DNA of 64,000 bases from Lachnospiraceae bacterium MD308 (lineage in GTDB: Bacteria > Bacillota > Clostridia > Lachnospirales > Lachnospiraceae), in contig VIQU02000017.1 of NCBI GenBank assembly GCA_010206225.2, forward strand, positions 66,769 to 130,768, in the 5' to 3' direction. A model generated the notes under the pieces. It was given only the letters and a program-made list of their open reading frames with translations. It ran no database searches and was not told the DNA's origin. The position numbers and the translations under genes were made by a program. How positions within the stretch are numbered: the first letter of the stretch is position 1; each line of letters begins with the position of its first letter. Below, one piece after another: positions 19,246-28,382 of the stretch.

Positions 19246-20905
19246 CCATAATAATCGGCAGTATCATCGGTTTCCGCTTTGTCCGTCTCCAGATAAAATC
19301 ATTCATCTTATCACGGATCACCAGCTTAATCTTACTCCAGTCTGCGTTGCGCTGGTGCGTCAGGCAATCTTCCACCGCATCCGTGAGTATCTGCCTTGCC
19401 TCTTCCATAAGTCCTTCAGACTCTCTTACATAGACAAAACCTCTCGATACAATGTCCGGCCCCGCAAGAAGCTGATTGCTTCCCCGCTCAAGCGTCAGCA
19501 CGACGATCAGGATGCCGTCTTCCGCCAGATGCTGACGATCTCTCAAGACGATATTCCCCACATCGCCCACACCGAGTCCGTCCACAAGAATCTCCCCGGT
19601 ATGAACTTTGTCCACAATCTCCGCCTTATCACTGTCAAGCTCCAACACATCGCCGGAATGGATAAGGAATACATTCTCCTTTGGTATGCCCAAATTTCTT
19701 GCAAGAGCCGCATTGGCATTCCTGTGGCGGAACTCGCCGTGTACCGGAATCGCATATTTCGGCCGCACAAGCGAATAGATCAGCTTTAATTCTTCCTGAC
19801 ATGCATGACCCGATACATGGGCATCCTGAAAGATCACATTCGCACCTTTCTCCGAAAGTTCGTTGATCACCTTAGATACCGATTTCTCGTTGCCGGGAAT
19901 GGGATTTGAACTGAAGATCACGGTATCTCCCGGCATGATGGTCACCTTTTTATGCACATCCGCCGCCATACGGGAAAGCGCCGCCATAGATTCTCCCTGA
20001 CTTCCTGTCGTGATCAGTACCGTCTTCTCAGGCGGATAGTTCTTAAGCTGATCTATCTCAATCAGCGTATTTGCCGGAACACTTAAGTATCCCAGCTCCT
20101 GAGCTACTTGAATGATACTTACCATACTGCGCCCTTCCACGACAACCTTACGGTTATATTTGCATGCGGAATTGATGATCTGCTGCACACGATCTACATT
20201 TGACGCAAATGTGGCAATAATGATCCGCGTATGCTGATACTCCGCAAATATATGGTCAAAGGTAAGTCCTACTGTGCGCTCGGACTGTGTAAAGCCCGTC
20301 CGTTCCGCATTAGTGCTGTCACTCATCAGCGCCAGCACGCCTTTCTTTCCAATCTCCGCAAAGCGCTGCAGATCTATGGCGTCCCCGAACACCGGAGTAT
20401 AGTCAACCTTAAAGTCTCCCGTATGGACAACGATCCCCGCCGGAGAATAAATGGCAAGAGCCGCCGCATCCTGAATACTGTGGTTTGTCTTGATAAACTC
20501 TATTCTAAACTGTCCCAGATTGATGGACTGTCCGTGCTTTACCACTTTCCTTCTCGTACTGCGAAGGAGATTATGTTCCGTAAGCTTCTTTTCAATGATC
20601 CCCATCGTAAGCTTTGTCGCATAGATCGGCAGGTTCATCTCCCTAAGCACATAGGATAGAGCCCCGATATGATCTTCATGCCCATGGGTAATGACAAACC
20701 CTTTCACCTTCTGTATATTGTCTTTCAGATACGTAATATCCGGAATCACCAGATCGATTCCGAGCATATCATTCTCCGGAAATGCCAGACCGCAGTCCAC
20801 CACAATAATACTGTCCTCGTATTCAAAGGCAGTAATATTCATTCCAATCTTCTCTAATCCTCCGAGTGGAATGATCCGCAATTTTCCGTTGTTCTTTTTT
20901 TTCAA
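19238..20905 (-). CDS. rnj: Ribonuclease J
   Basis: RNase J is an endonuclease and 5'-3' exonuclease central to mRNA decay and rRNA maturation in Firmicutes. The 555-residue protein has the metallo-beta-lactamase motif THGHEDHIGAL, the later HTGDFKVDYTP, the beta-CASP segment SDSTNAERTG, and SGHACQEEL with the C-terminal metal-binding histidine. Translation starts at TTG 20905, seven bases after GGAGG; no ATG fits better. It is in the operon with fur upstream and trmR downstream, overlapping the latter. Confidence 0.96.
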   Translation of the reverse strand: MKKKNNGKLRIIPLGGLEKIGMNITAFEYEDSIIVVDCGLAFPENDMLGIDLVIPDITYLKDNIQKVKGFVITHGHEDHIGALSYVLREMNLPIYATKLTMGIIEKKLTEHNLLRSTRRKVVKHGQSINLGQFRIEFIKTNHSIQDAAALAIYSPAGIVVHTGDFKVDYTPVFGDAIDLQRFAEIGKKGVLALMSDSTNAERTGFTQSERTVGLTFDHIFAEYQHTRIIIATFASNVDRVQQIINSACKYNRKVVVEGRSMVSIIQVAQELGYLSVPANTLIEIDQLKNYPPEKTVLITTGSQGESMAALSRMAADVHKKVTIMPGDTVIFSSNPIPGNEKSVSKVINELSEKGANVIFQDAHVSGHACQEELKLIYSLVRPKYAIPVHGEFRHRNANAALARNLGIPKENVFLIHSGDVLELDSDKAEIVDKVHTGEILVDGLGVGDVGNIVLRDRQHLAEDGILIVVLTLERGSNQLLAGPDIVSRGFVYVRESEGLMEEARQILTDAVEDCLTHQRNADWSKIKLVIRDKMNDFIWRRTKRKPMILPIIMDV

Positions 20906-20922
20906 ATTTCCACCTCCATATA

Positions 20923-21381
20923 TTATTTTTCCGTCTTCTTAAGGCATTCTTCACATTGCCCGTAAAATTTCAGTTCGTGGTCCATCACATGAAATCCCGC
21001 CTCTTTCTCAATATGGCGTTCCAATTCATCCAGCCAGTCATCCTTAAACGACTGTACCTTTCCACATGTCCTGCATATCAAATGATGATGGTGATGCTTT
21101 CCCTCTGTGCTTATGCCTTCTCCGATTTCATAACGCACGCATCCATTATCCAGATTAATGCGGTCCACCAACTGCATTTCCAGCAATAGCTGTACTGTCC
21201 GGTAAATAGTCGCAAGCCCGATCTCCGGGTAGTCTTCCTTTACCAGATCATAGATATCCTCTACCGTCATATGCCTGTCCTTATGACACGCGAGTACCTC
21301 TAACACAAGTAACCTCTGATTCGTTACTTTAAGTCCTTTTTCTTTCAGCATCTGCCTAAATTTTTCCTGACTGATAGACAT
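20923..21381 (-). CDS. fur: Fur-family metal-dependent transcriptional regulator
   Basis: This 152-residue Fur/PerR/Zur-family protein has an N-terminal winged helix (LKVTNQRLLVLEVLA, EIGLATIYRTVQLLLEM). Its dimerisation domain carries a histidine-rich metal site GKHHHHHLICRTCGK and a second CxxC pair CEECLKK for structural zinc. Which metal it senses cannot be decided from sequence; the gene order next to rnj is seen with general Fur homologues. GAGAGG is spaced for ATG 21381, so the two extra residues of the longest frame are dropped. Confidence 0.92.
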   Translation of the reverse strand: MSISQEKFRQMLKEKGLKVTNQRLLVLEVLACHKDRHMTVEDIYDLVKEDYPEIGLATIYRTVQLLLEMQLVDRINLDNGCVRYEIGEGISTEGKHHHHHLICRTCGKVQSFKDDWLDELERHIEKEAGFHVMDHELKFYGQCEECLKKTEK

Positions 21382-21432
21382 AAACACTACCTCTCAGAAT
21401 CTTTCGTATACTATGGCATGTAAACATAGCTC

Positions 21433-21693
21433 TCAGGGTTCTATATCCACATCCTCTAATAGTTCCTCAAATACTTTTGAAATCACGCCAAGCTCATTAT
21501 CATCGTCCACAATCTCGTAGACACTGTCCGTATCATCCGCAGGAGAGGTATCCCTCAAAATCAGACACTGCGCATCCCCTTCTTCCGAGTCCGTAACCAA
21601 AATATAGGAAACTCCGTTGATCCTCGTCTGCTCCAGCACAAAGAATTCCACTTCTGTCTTCATCTCTTCGGACATAAATTTGATCTTTTCCAT
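21433..21693 (-). CDS. yrzB: DUF1292 family protein (YrzB-like)
   Basis: This acidic 86-residue protein has the DUF1292 pattern: FFVLEQTRINGVSYILVTD, then DAQCLILRDT and the tail DDNELGVISKVFEELLED. The family almost always lies beside ireB and ruvX in Firmicutes, as here, but its function is unknown. GGAGGG precedes ATG 21693. No membrane segment or catalytic motif is visible. Confidence 0.93.
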   Translation of the reverse strand: MEKIKFMSEEMKTEVEFFVLEQTRINGVSYILVTDSEEGDAQCLILRDTSPADDTDSVYEIVDDDNELGVISKVFEELLEDVDIEP

Positions 21694-21726
21694 TTTACCA
21701 TCCCTCCAAGCCCGATATAGCCCGCT

Positions 21727-22170
21727 TTAATCAGCTGCCTGCCCATTCGGCAGCGAATTCAGATATCCCTGCAATATAAAAACTGCCGCAATTTTATCAA
21801 TGTATTTTTTGCGGTTCTCTCGCCTTATATGATTCTCAATTAATGTCCGCTCTGCTTCCACCGTAGTCAGACGCTCGTCCCACATCACGACTTTAAGGCC
21901 GGTCCTCTTCGTCAGCATCTCACCAAATTCCCTTGTCTTTTCCGCCCGTTCTCCGATATCATTATTCATAAGCTTTGGAAAACCAAGTACGATCCGCCCC
22001 ACCTCATACTCCGAAATCAACGCTTCAATACGCGCGCAGGTTTTCCTAAGCTTGTTCTCGTCCTTGCGGGTGATCGTCTCAATTCCCTGCGCCGTAATAA
22101 GCAGAGGGTCACTGATCGCAACTCCCACAGTCTTCGAACCATAATCCAGTCCCATAATTCTCATAGACAT
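21727..22170 (-). CDS. ruvX: Holliday junction resolvase-like protein RuvX/YqgF
   Basis: This 147-residue RNase H-fold nuclease starts [19 protein letters not shown], where the aspartate is the first catalytic acid. It contains [19 protein letters not shown] and the second acidic motif [14 protein letters not shown]. The third acidic residue lies near the C-terminus in [15 protein letters not shown]. The family acts in 16S rRNA 5'-end processing in E. coli and as a putative resolvase. The ATG overlaps the ireB stop codon by one base, which indicates coupling. Confidence 0.94.
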   Translation of the reverse strand: MSMRIMGLDYGSKTVGVAISDPLLITAQGIETITRKDENKLRKTCARIEALISEYEVGRIVLGFPKLMNNDIGERAEKTREFGEMLTKRTGLKVVMWDERLTTVEAERTLIENHIRRENRKKYIDKIAAVFILQGYLNSLPNGQAAD

Positions 22171-22433
22171 TATAACCAGCCATTATGCTCAATATACGTC
22201 TTGAGCATCTCTTCTACTAATTCGTCACGCTCCATCTTCATGATCAGGCTTCTTGCACTGTTATGACTCGTAATATACGTCGGATCCCCTGACATAATAT
22301 ATCCGACGATCTGATTCACCGGATTATAACCTTTTTCGCTCAGAGCTTTGTACACAATCTCAAGGATATCTTTTGCTTGAATTTGTGGACCGCTTTCTAC
22401 CTGAAAAAATTGTGTGCTGCTTAAAGCTTTCAT
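22170..22433 (-). CDS. ireB: IreB family regulatory phosphoprotein
   Basis: IreB is a small dimeric substrate of the PASTA kinase IreK in Enterococcus, where it affects cephalosporin resistance. The 87-residue protein has the conserved core [36 protein letters not shown] (split over about residues 23-58) and [12 protein letters not shown]. Its N-terminus [10 protein letters not shown] holds Ser/Thr residues near the positions that are phosphorylated in Enterococcus. The ireB-ruvX-DUF1292 order is typical of Firmicutes. AAGGACG precedes ATG 22433. Confidence 0.94.
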   Translation of the reverse strand: MKALSSTQFFQVESGPQIQAKDILEIVYKALSEKGYNPVNQIVGYIMSGDPTYITSHNSARSLIMKMERDELVEEMLKTYIEHNGWL

Positions 22434-22490
22434 ATACTCACGTCCTTCAAAAATACTTCTTTCTTATTCTAACCTAAAGCCATTCAAAAT

Positions 22491-23786
22491 TCAATGCATT
22501 ATTTGCAAATGGCTCTCAATTTCTACATTTACCATCTGATTCACTTGTTTTTGATTTAGTTTCTGTCTGATTTTGACATACTCCTTCGTATGCCCGATTC
22601 CGTAAAGTCCGTCTTCACATATCTCTACCTCTTCTATGAGAACTTCTTTCACGGTTCCTATGAACGCATTTTCAAAAGCTTCCTGCTTTTTTCTGCTCAA
22701 TTCGATGAGCTCCCTGCTTCTTTCATTTTTAATCTTCTCCGGGACCTGATGCTCCATCGCGGCGGCTTTCGTCCCTTCTCTCCTCGAATATTGAAAGACA
22801 TGTGTCTCATAAAAATTAACTTTATCAACGAAAGCTCTTGACTGCTCAAACTCTTCCTCTGTCTCTCCCGGAAAGCCCACGATAATATCCGTCGTAAGCG
22901 CCGGATTTTTAAAATATTTTCTGAGGAGACAGCATTTTTCATAATATTCCTCAGATGTATACCGGCGGTTCATGCGCTTTAACGTCTCATCACATCCGCT
23001 CTGAAGAGATAAATGGAAATGTGGGCACATCTTTGGCAGACTGCCAAGCTTCTTAGCAAATTCCTCTGTAATAATCCCAGGCTCCAGAGACCCAAGCCGA
23101 ATTCTCTCAATCCCCGCGGTCTCATGAATGTGTAAAATAAGTGACAGAAGGCTGTCTTCTTCCCCCTCAAGATCCACCCCATAAGAGCTCAGATGGATCC
23201 CTGTCAGCACCACTTCCTTATAGCCGTTTTCCGCCAGCTTATGAACCTCATTGATCACACTCTGCAGCTTTCTGCTGCGGACTCTTCCTCTGGCAAAAGG
23301 AATGATACAATAGGAGCAGAACTGGTTGCACCCATCCTGAATCTTAATATAAGCGCGGGTGTGACCTGCAGTCTGCGACAGACAAAGGTCTTCGTATTCT
23401 CTGACATGGCCGATATCGAGCCGCGCGTCAAGAACCTCTTTTTGCCTCTCCCTTTCATACTGCGCAAGAATCTCAGCAATATCTTTTTTTCGGTTGTTTC
23501 CCACAACAATGTCAATCACCTCGTCTGCCTGTCCGCCCTTTTCCTGCACATAACAGCCTGCCGCCACTATGACCGCCTCCGGATTCTTAAGCTTCGCCCG
23601 ATGGAGCATCTGCCTTGATTTCCGGTCCGCCATATTGGTTACTGTGCAGGTATTCACAATATAGATATCCGCCTTCTCAGAAAACGGTACGATGACATAC
23701 CCGTTCTCCACTAAAATCTGCTGCATTGCTTCCATCTCATAGGCATTCACCTTACAGCCCAAATTATGAAGCGCTACCTTTTTCAT
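22491..23786 (-). CDS. mtaB: tRNA t6A37 methylthiotransferase MtaB
   Basis: MtaB converts t6A37 to ms2t6A37 in tRNAs decoding ANN codons. The 431-residue radical-SAM enzyme has the N-terminal cluster cysteines in HNLGCKVNAYE, VNTCTVTN and AAGCYVQ. The radical-SAM motif is CNQFCSYCIIPFARGR, and a C-terminal TRAM domain covers about 370-431. The length and the KVNAYE variant match MtaB better than MiaB or RimO. GAAAGGAATT precedes ATG 23786. It lies 57 bases upstream of ireB and diverges from the HPr-like gene. Confidence 0.95.
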   Translation of the reverse strand: MKKVALHNLGCKVNAYEMEAMQQILVENGYVIVPFSEKADIYIVNTCTVTNMADRKSRQMLHRAKLKNPEAVIVAAGCYVQEKGGQADEVIDIVVGNNRKKDIAEILAQYERERQKEVLDARLDIGHVREYEDLCLSQTAGHTRAYIKIQDGCNQFCSYCIIPFARGRVRSRKLQSVINEVHKLAENGYKEVVLTGIHLSSYGVDLEGEEDSLLSLILHIHETAGIERIRLGSLEPGIITEEFAKKLGSLPKMCPHFHLSLQSGCDETLKRMNRRYTSEEYYEKCCLLRKYFKNPALTTDIIVGFPGETEEEFEQSRAFVDKVNFYETHVFQYSRREGTKAAAMEHQVPEKIKNERSRELIELSRKKQEAFENAFIGTVKEVLIEEVEICEDGLYGIGHTKEYVKIRQKLNQKQVNQMVNVEIESHLQIMH

Positions 23787-23816
23787 AGATAATTCCTTTC
23801 TATTTCAAACATTTCC

Positions 23817-23845
23817 TTGACTTTTCTAATATGTCCTTATAATAT
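23817..23845 (+). promoter_or_regulatory. Promoter of the HPr-like gene
   Basis: The -35 box TTGACT (23817-23822) and -10 box TAATAT (23840-23845) are 17 bases apart, about 35 bases before the start codon. TATAAT-like alternatives overlap the -10. Confidence 0.65.
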
Positions 23846-23879
23846 AATAGTGAATAAAAAGACAATAAGGAGGTATTTT

Positions 23880-24113
23880 ATGAAAACCGTACAAATTTCT
23901 TTAAACTCTATCAATAAAGTGAAGTCATTCGTAAATGAAATCACAAAATTTGACAATGATTTCGACCTTGTATCCGGAAGATATGTTATCGATGCCAAAT
24001 CAATCATGGGTATTTTCAGTCTGGATCTATCCAAGCCGATCGATCTGAACATCCATGCCAGCGAATCCGATATCGAAAACATCCTCAATATTTTGAAACC
24101 GTACCTTGTATAA
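23880..24113 (+). CDS. HPr-like protein lacking the phosphorylatable histidine
   Basis: This 77-residue protein has the HPr fold length and the regulatory segment KSIMGIFSLDL, which matches KSIMGVMSL around Ser46 of Bacillus HPr. The histidine motif GIHARPA is replaced: the aligned stretch reads SINKVKSFV, with Asn12 at about the place of His15. It therefore cannot carry phosphate from PEP in the usual way. Serine phosphorylation or an allosteric Crh-like role is possible, as Crh of Bacillus also lacks His15. GGAGG fixes ATG 23880. It is monocistronic, with its own promoter and terminator. Confidence 0.82.
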   Translation: MKTVQISLNSINKVKSFVNEITKFDNDFDLVSGRYVIDAKSIMGIFSLDLSKPIDLNIHASESDIENILNILKPYLV

Positions 24114-24142
24114 TTTACACAAAAGTTCTATCTTTAAAAGTC

Positions 24143-24174
24143 AGTCAGACTCAGAAGCCGAGTCTGACTTTTTC
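24143..24174. terminator. Bidirectional terminator between the HPr-like gene and thiI
   Basis: AGTCAGACTC (24143-24152) pairs perfectly with GAGTCTGACT (24160-24169) around a 7-base loop, and five T follow on the plus strand. The opposite reading ends in a shorter T-rich stretch. The two genes converge here. Confidence 0.9.
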
Positions 24175-24184
24175 ATTTTCCGGA

Positions 24185-25366
24185 TTATTTTATCTCGATC
24201 ACTTCGGCTGTTTTAACCGCCTCTTCAACAAGCGCATCTATCTTTTCTGCAAGCTTTTCCTCTGAACGTCTTATGACGTCAACATTTGGCTTTGTCACCG
24301 GATGCTTCGCCACAAAAATCGTGCAGCAGTCTTCAAAGGGCTGGATCGAGGTTTCATAAGTGTCGATCCTTTCTGCTACATCCACGATCTCCTGCTTGTC
24401 GAATCCGATCAGAGGACGGTACACCGGAAGCGTACACACGTCATTGGTCGCCGCAAGGCTCTGCATTGTCTGACTCGCCACCTGACCGATACTTTCACCC
24501 GTGATCAGGCCAAGACACCCATCCTTTTCTGCAAAATGCTCTGCAATCCGCATCATGTACCGGCGCATGATGATCGTCAGCTCGTCATGGGGGCACTGGT
24601 CGTAGATATAAAGCTGAATGTCCGTAAAATTCACCACATGAAGCCTGATCGGTCCGGAATACTCCGCCACTTTCCCGGCCAGCTCCACAACCTTCTGCTT
24701 TGCACGCTCGCTCGTATAGGGCGGGGCGTGGAAATAAGTCGCCTCAATCCCGACCCCGCGCTTGGAAATCATATATCCGGCCACCGGACTGTCAATACCG
24801 CCCGACAAAAGAAGCATCGCTTTTCCGTTGGTGCCCACCGGCATCCCTCCGGCTCCCGGGATGATCTGTGAATACACGTACACCTCCTCACGTACCTCGA
24901 TATTGACCATGACATCCGGGCGGTGTACGTCTACCCGAATCTCCGGAAACGCTTCTAAAATCGCCTCTCCCAGATCCCGGCTGATCTCCATAGAATTCTT
25001 TGGATAAGTTTTCTTCGAGCGTCTGGATTCTACCTTGAACGTAAAGCTCTTATCCTCATACATCTCATCCATATAGGCCACAACATCTTTTTTCAACTCC
25101 TCGAAACCTTTATCCGAAAGCCTTAACACCGGACAGATTCCTACCAGCCCGAATACCTTCTTCAGATGTTCTACCGTATCCTCATAATCATATTCTCCGC
25201 CGCAGTCCACATAGATCCGCGCCTGCTTTTTAAAGACCTCGAATTCGCCTTCCACTTCTTTCAGCGCACGGCGCACCTGACGAACCAATGCATCCTCAAA
25301 AAGATAGCGGTTCTTTCCCTTGATCCCAATCTCTCCGTATTTTAACAAAAATGTGTGAAATCTCAT
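24185..25366 (-). CDS. thiI: tRNA 4-thiouridine synthase ThiI (no rhodanese domain)
   Basis: ThiI adenylates U8 of tRNA and transfers sulfur to make s4U. The 393-residue protein has an N-terminal ferredoxin-like plus THUMP region (about 1-165) and the PP-loop motif LLLSGGIDSPVAGYM. A later GLITGESIGQVASQT follows. The C-terminal rhodanese domain of the E. coli enzyme is missing, as in Bacillus, where a dedicated cysteine desulfurase delivers sulfur directly. That partner lies 27 bases upstream on the same strand. AAGGAGAG precedes ATG 25366. Confidence 0.96.
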   Translation of the reverse strand: MRFHTFLLKYGEIGIKGKNRYLFEDALVRQVRRALKEVEGEFEVFKKQARIYVDCGGEYDYEDTVEHLKKVFGLVGICPVLRLSDKGFEELKKDVVAYMDEMYEDKSFTFKVESRRSKKTYPKNSMEISRDLGEAILEAFPEIRVDVHRPDVMVNIEVREEVYVYSQIIPGAGGMPVGTNGKAMLLLSGGIDSPVAGYMISKRGVGIEATYFHAPPYTSERAKQKVVELAGKVAEYSGPIRLHVVNFTDIQLYIYDQCPHDELTIIMRRYMMRIAEHFAEKDGCLGLITGESIGQVASQTMQSLAATNDVCTLPVYRPLIGFDKQEIVDVAERIDTYETSIQPFEDCCTIFVAKHPVTKPNVDVIRRSEEKLAEKIDALVEEAVKTAEVIEIK

Positions 25367-25393
25367 CTTCTCTCTCCTTAGTTTCTGATTGTA

Positions 25394-26551
25394 TTAACGT
25401 CTCGTATATCTCCTGAGCCGCGGCACCAGTTCCTTTAAGACCTCCAATGTGTAATCAATCTCTTCGCGGGTTGTAAACTCTGACATACTGAATCTCAGCG
25501 TTGCATCCAGATATTCCTGACTTGCTCCAATCCCTTTCAGCACCCCGCTCACCTGCGGATGGTTAGAAGAACATGCAGAGCCGGAAGACACATAGATTCC
25601 CTTCGCCTCCAACGCATGAAGAAGCACTTCACTTCGGATTCCTGCAAAGCCCACGCTGATAATATGAGGCGCGGACGTCTCATCATACATCCCGTGAATC
25701 TTCGTGCTTTCAATCTGGGACACGCCTTCTATAAAGTGCTCCTTTAGCGAGCGCATTCCAGCCACCTTCTCATCCAGATTCTCGTAGATGGTTTTTGCCG
25801 CCAGACCAAGCCCCGCAATACCCGGAACATTTTCCGTTCCAGAACGGACATTTTTCTGCTGTTCCCCGCCGAATACAATCGGTTTAATCTTCACGCTGCT
25901 GTCAATATAAAGCGCGCCGACTCCTTTCGGCCCGTGAATCTTATGCCCGCTGACAGAGCACATATCCACCTTCAGTCTTTTTGGATAGATTCGATATTTT
26001 CCGAACCCCTGCACCGCATCTACATGGAACAGAATATTCTTATTATAGGCCTTCACAATACCTGCAGCTTCCTGAATGGGCTGCACAGATCCCACCTCAT
26101 TATTCACATACATAACCGACACAAGAATAGTATCCGCACAGAGAGCTTCTTTCAGCGCTTCAAGCTTAATTCTACCAAAACGGTCTACCGGAAGGAATGT
26201 AACCCGAAAGCCTTCTTCTTCTAAATACCGCATCGTATTGATGATCGCTGGATGCTCGATTGCTGTCGTGATCAGGTGATTCCCTGCCCGGCGGTTCGCT
26301 CTCGCCGCCCCGATGAGTGCAAGATTATCGCTCTCCGTCCCGCCGGACGTAAAAAAAATCTCTTTCTCCTGCACCTTCCAGAGCTTTGCCAGTATTTCCT
26401 TCGCCTCTTTTATATACCTTTCTCCTTCCATGCCCTTTTTGTGCACGGAAGACGGATTCCCATAATCCTCACACATGACTTTGCGCACAAGATCTCCAAC
26501 ACATTCATATGCGCGGGTTGTTGCAGAATTATCCAAATATATTTCTTTCAT
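25394..26551 (-). CDS. Cysteine desulfurase (NifS/NifZ type), sulfur donor for ThiI
   Basis: This 385-residue PLP enzyme removes sulfur from cysteine as an enzyme-bound persulfide. The N-terminus is IYLDNSATTRAYECV. The PLP-contacting segments are SGGTESDNLAL and HVDAVQGFGKY, and the Schiff-base lysine is in SVSGHKIHGPKG. The catalytic cysteine lies in YVSSGSACSSNHP. The pairing with thiI equals the nifZ-thiI arrangement of Bacillus. No iscU or other Fe-S scaffold gene is adjacent, which argues for a thiouridine role. Confidence 0.95.
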   Translation of the reverse strand: MKEIYLDNSATTRAYECVGDLVRKVMCEDYGNPSSVHKKGMEGERYIKEAKEILAKLWKVQEKEIFFTSGGTESDNLALIGAARANRRAGNHLITTAIEHPAIINTMRYLEEEGFRVTFLPVDRFGRIKLEALKEALCADTILVSVMYVNNEVGSVQPIQEAAGIVKAYNKNILFHVDAVQGFGKYRIYPKRLKVDMCSVSGHKIHGPKGVGALYIDSSVKIKPIVFGGEQQKNVRSGTENVPGIAGLGLAAKTIYENLDEKVAGMRSLKEHFIEGVSQIESTKIHGMYDETSAPHIISVGFAGIRSEVLLHALEAKGIYVSSGSACSSNHPQVSGVLKGIGASQEYLDATLRFSMSEFTTREEIDYTLEVLKELVPRLRRYTRR

Positions 26552-26595
26552 ATACCCACTTCCTGTTTTTCTTTTCTTATTTATAGAATATGTGG

Positions 26596-27336
26596 CTATT
26601 CCTCCAGTTGGAACATCAACACAGATAATGTCGTAATTCCTGCCGTTTCCGTGCGCAGAATTCTTCGTCCAAGCGTGACCGCCTCTGCACCTTTTTCCAG
26701 CGCCTCTGAAACTTCCGCTTTCTCGAATCCACCTTCCGGACCGATAAAGATGCCGATAGACTGCCCTGGCTGAATTGCTGCAAGTAATTTCTTAGTCTTA
26801 TCCATCCCTTCCGCAAGCTCGTAGGGGATCAATCGGACGTCCAGCTTTGCCGCAAGCTCTAATGCCTCTTTCCACGACAGTACGTTTTTCACCTCCGGCA
26901 CAATCCCCCGCCCCGACTGTTTGGCCGCACTTTTCGATATCTCTTGCCACCGGCTGACTTTTTTCCGGGCTTTTTTTTCATCCAGCTTAACCACACAGCG
27001 TTTCAAAGCTACAGGGATAATCTGATACACGCCAAGTTCCACCGCTTTCTGGACAATAAATTCCATCTTTTCCTGCTTGGGCAATCCCTGAAAAAGGTAA
27101 ATCTTGGAAGGCAGTTCCGTATCGTTTTCCTCTCTCTGTATCACTGTCAGTATTGCTTCTCCTGTCTCCATATATTCCGTTATGCGGCACAGATAACGGC
27201 AATTATTGCCGTCGCTGACCGACACCTCTTCACCCGGCTTCATGCGGAGAACATTTTTCATATGGTTCACATCCGACCCTCTAATTACAATCTCCGTCTC
27301 CTCTACCTGAGAAGGCGGCACAAAAAAATGCTGCAT
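26596..27336 (-). CDS. rsmE: 16S rRNA (uracil1498-N3)-methyltransferase RsmE
   Basis: RsmE methylates U1498 in the decoding region of the 30S subunit. The 246-residue SPOUT-family protein has an N-terminal PUA-like domain (about 1-70) and a knotted C-terminal domain containing IGIFIGPEGGFEKAEV and LGRRILRTETAGI, the SAM-binding signature. It starts 10 bases after the prmA stop codon. The pair prmA-rsmE is a well-known operon of ribosome methyltransferases. Confidence 0.96.
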   Translation of the reverse strand: MQHFFVPPSQVEETEIVIRGSDVNHMKNVLRMKPGEEVSVSDGNNCRYLCRITEYMETGEAILTVIQREENDTELPSKIYLFQGLPKQEKMEFIVQKAVELGVYQIIPVALKRCVVKLDEKKARKKVSRWQEISKSAAKQSGRGIVPEVKNVLSWKEALELAAKLDVRLIPYELAEGMDKTKKLLAAIQPGQSIGIFIGPEGGFEKAEVSEALEKGAEAVTLGRRILRTETAGITTLSVLMFQLEE

Positions 27337-27346
27337 AAGGACACTC

Positions 27347-28300
27347 CTACTTTTTCTTTGCCACTACTGATACCCATTCGCCCTGGTGGTTCACTTCAAG
27401 GACTTCTAACCCCGCCTCATTTACCGCGTCCACTACCGTCTGCTCCTTATCATCAATAATTCCGCTGGTAATATAAACCGCCCCCTGCTTCATATGTGAA
27501 AAGATAACCGGCGTTAACGGCACAAGCACGTCCGCAAGAATATTGGCAGCTACAATATCATACTTCTCATAGCCGGCCTGATCCTGTACCTCCTTGTCAT
27601 CTATGATATTGCCGATCATCACTTCATATTGATCTTTCCCGATCCCGTTCTCTTCCATATTCTCATAAGTTGCGGTAATGGCACAGGGATCAAGGTCCGT
27701 ACCTACAGAATGTTCCGCTCCGAATTTCAGCGCCAGCATCCCTAGAATTCCGCTTCCGCATCCCACATCCAGCACATAGTCGCCTTTTTTTACATATCTC
27801 TTCAGCGCGCGGATACAAAGCTGCGTCGTCTCATGCATTCCCGTTCCGAATGCAGTTCCCGGATCGATATGAATCACAAGCTTTTTTGCATCCTCTTCCT
27901 TCACATGCTCCCACGATGGAATAACAAGAATATCATCAATATAAAACTGGTGAAAATACTGTTTCCAATTATTCACCCAATCTATATCCTCCGTCTCTGA
28001 CTCCTCAATCGTACATTCTCCCAGATCAAGGAAATCGCCCATATCTTTAAGCTCTTTTCGCACATCAGAAAGAATCTTCTTCGCATCCTCCTCCATATCC
28101 AGATAAAAAGTAAGGTAAGCCGTGCCATCGTCTTTAGCTATATCAGGAAGAATATCCACAAACATCTGCTCTTTATCTTCCTTCGTCAAAGGAATCCCAT
28201 CCTCAATCTGCACACCTTCAATACCAAACTCCGCCAGCATACTGCTCACGATATCCTCTGCCTCTGTCGTCGTCTTTAACCGAAACTGTTTCCACTTCAT
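27347..28300 (-). CDS. prmA: Ribosomal protein L11 methyltransferase
   Basis: PrmA trimethylates lysines of L11. The 317-residue protein has an N-terminal substrate-recognition domain and a methyltransferase core with VLDVGCGSGILGMLAL, the acidic end VGTDLDPCAI, and IVAANILADVLVPL with the NxLA motif. The motif DPGTAFGTGMHETT is characteristic of the family. AGAGGT is spaced for ATG 28300, not the ATG two codons earlier. A good promoter lies upstream. Confidence 0.97.
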   Translation of the reverse strand: MKWKQFRLKTTTEAEDIVSSMLAEFGIEGVQIEDGIPLTKEDKEQMFVDILPDIAKDDGTAYLTFYLDMEEDAKKILSDVRKELKDMGDFLDLGECTIEESETEDIDWVNNWKQYFHQFYIDDILVIPSWEHVKEEDAKKLVIHIDPGTAFGTGMHETTQLCIRALKRYVKKGDYVLDVGCGSGILGMLALKFGAEHSVGTDLDPCAITATYENMEENGIGKDQYEVMIGNIIDDKEVQDQAGYEKYDIVAANILADVLVPLTPVIFSHMKQGAVYITSGIIDDKEQTVVDAVNEAGLEVLEVNHQGEWVSVVAKKK

Positions 28301-28339
28301 AATCATACCTCTCTGATCGTCCGCCCTGATACATTGCCT

Positions 28340-28368
28340 ATTTTAACATCTGCAGCCAATAATGTAAA
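28340..28368 (-). promoter_or_regulatory. Promoter of the prmA operon
   Basis: On the minus strand TTTACA (28363-28368) and TAAAAT (28340-28345) are separated by 17 bases, about 40 bases before the prmA start. Confidence 0.7.
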
Positions 28369-28382
28369 CGTAATTGCTCCAA

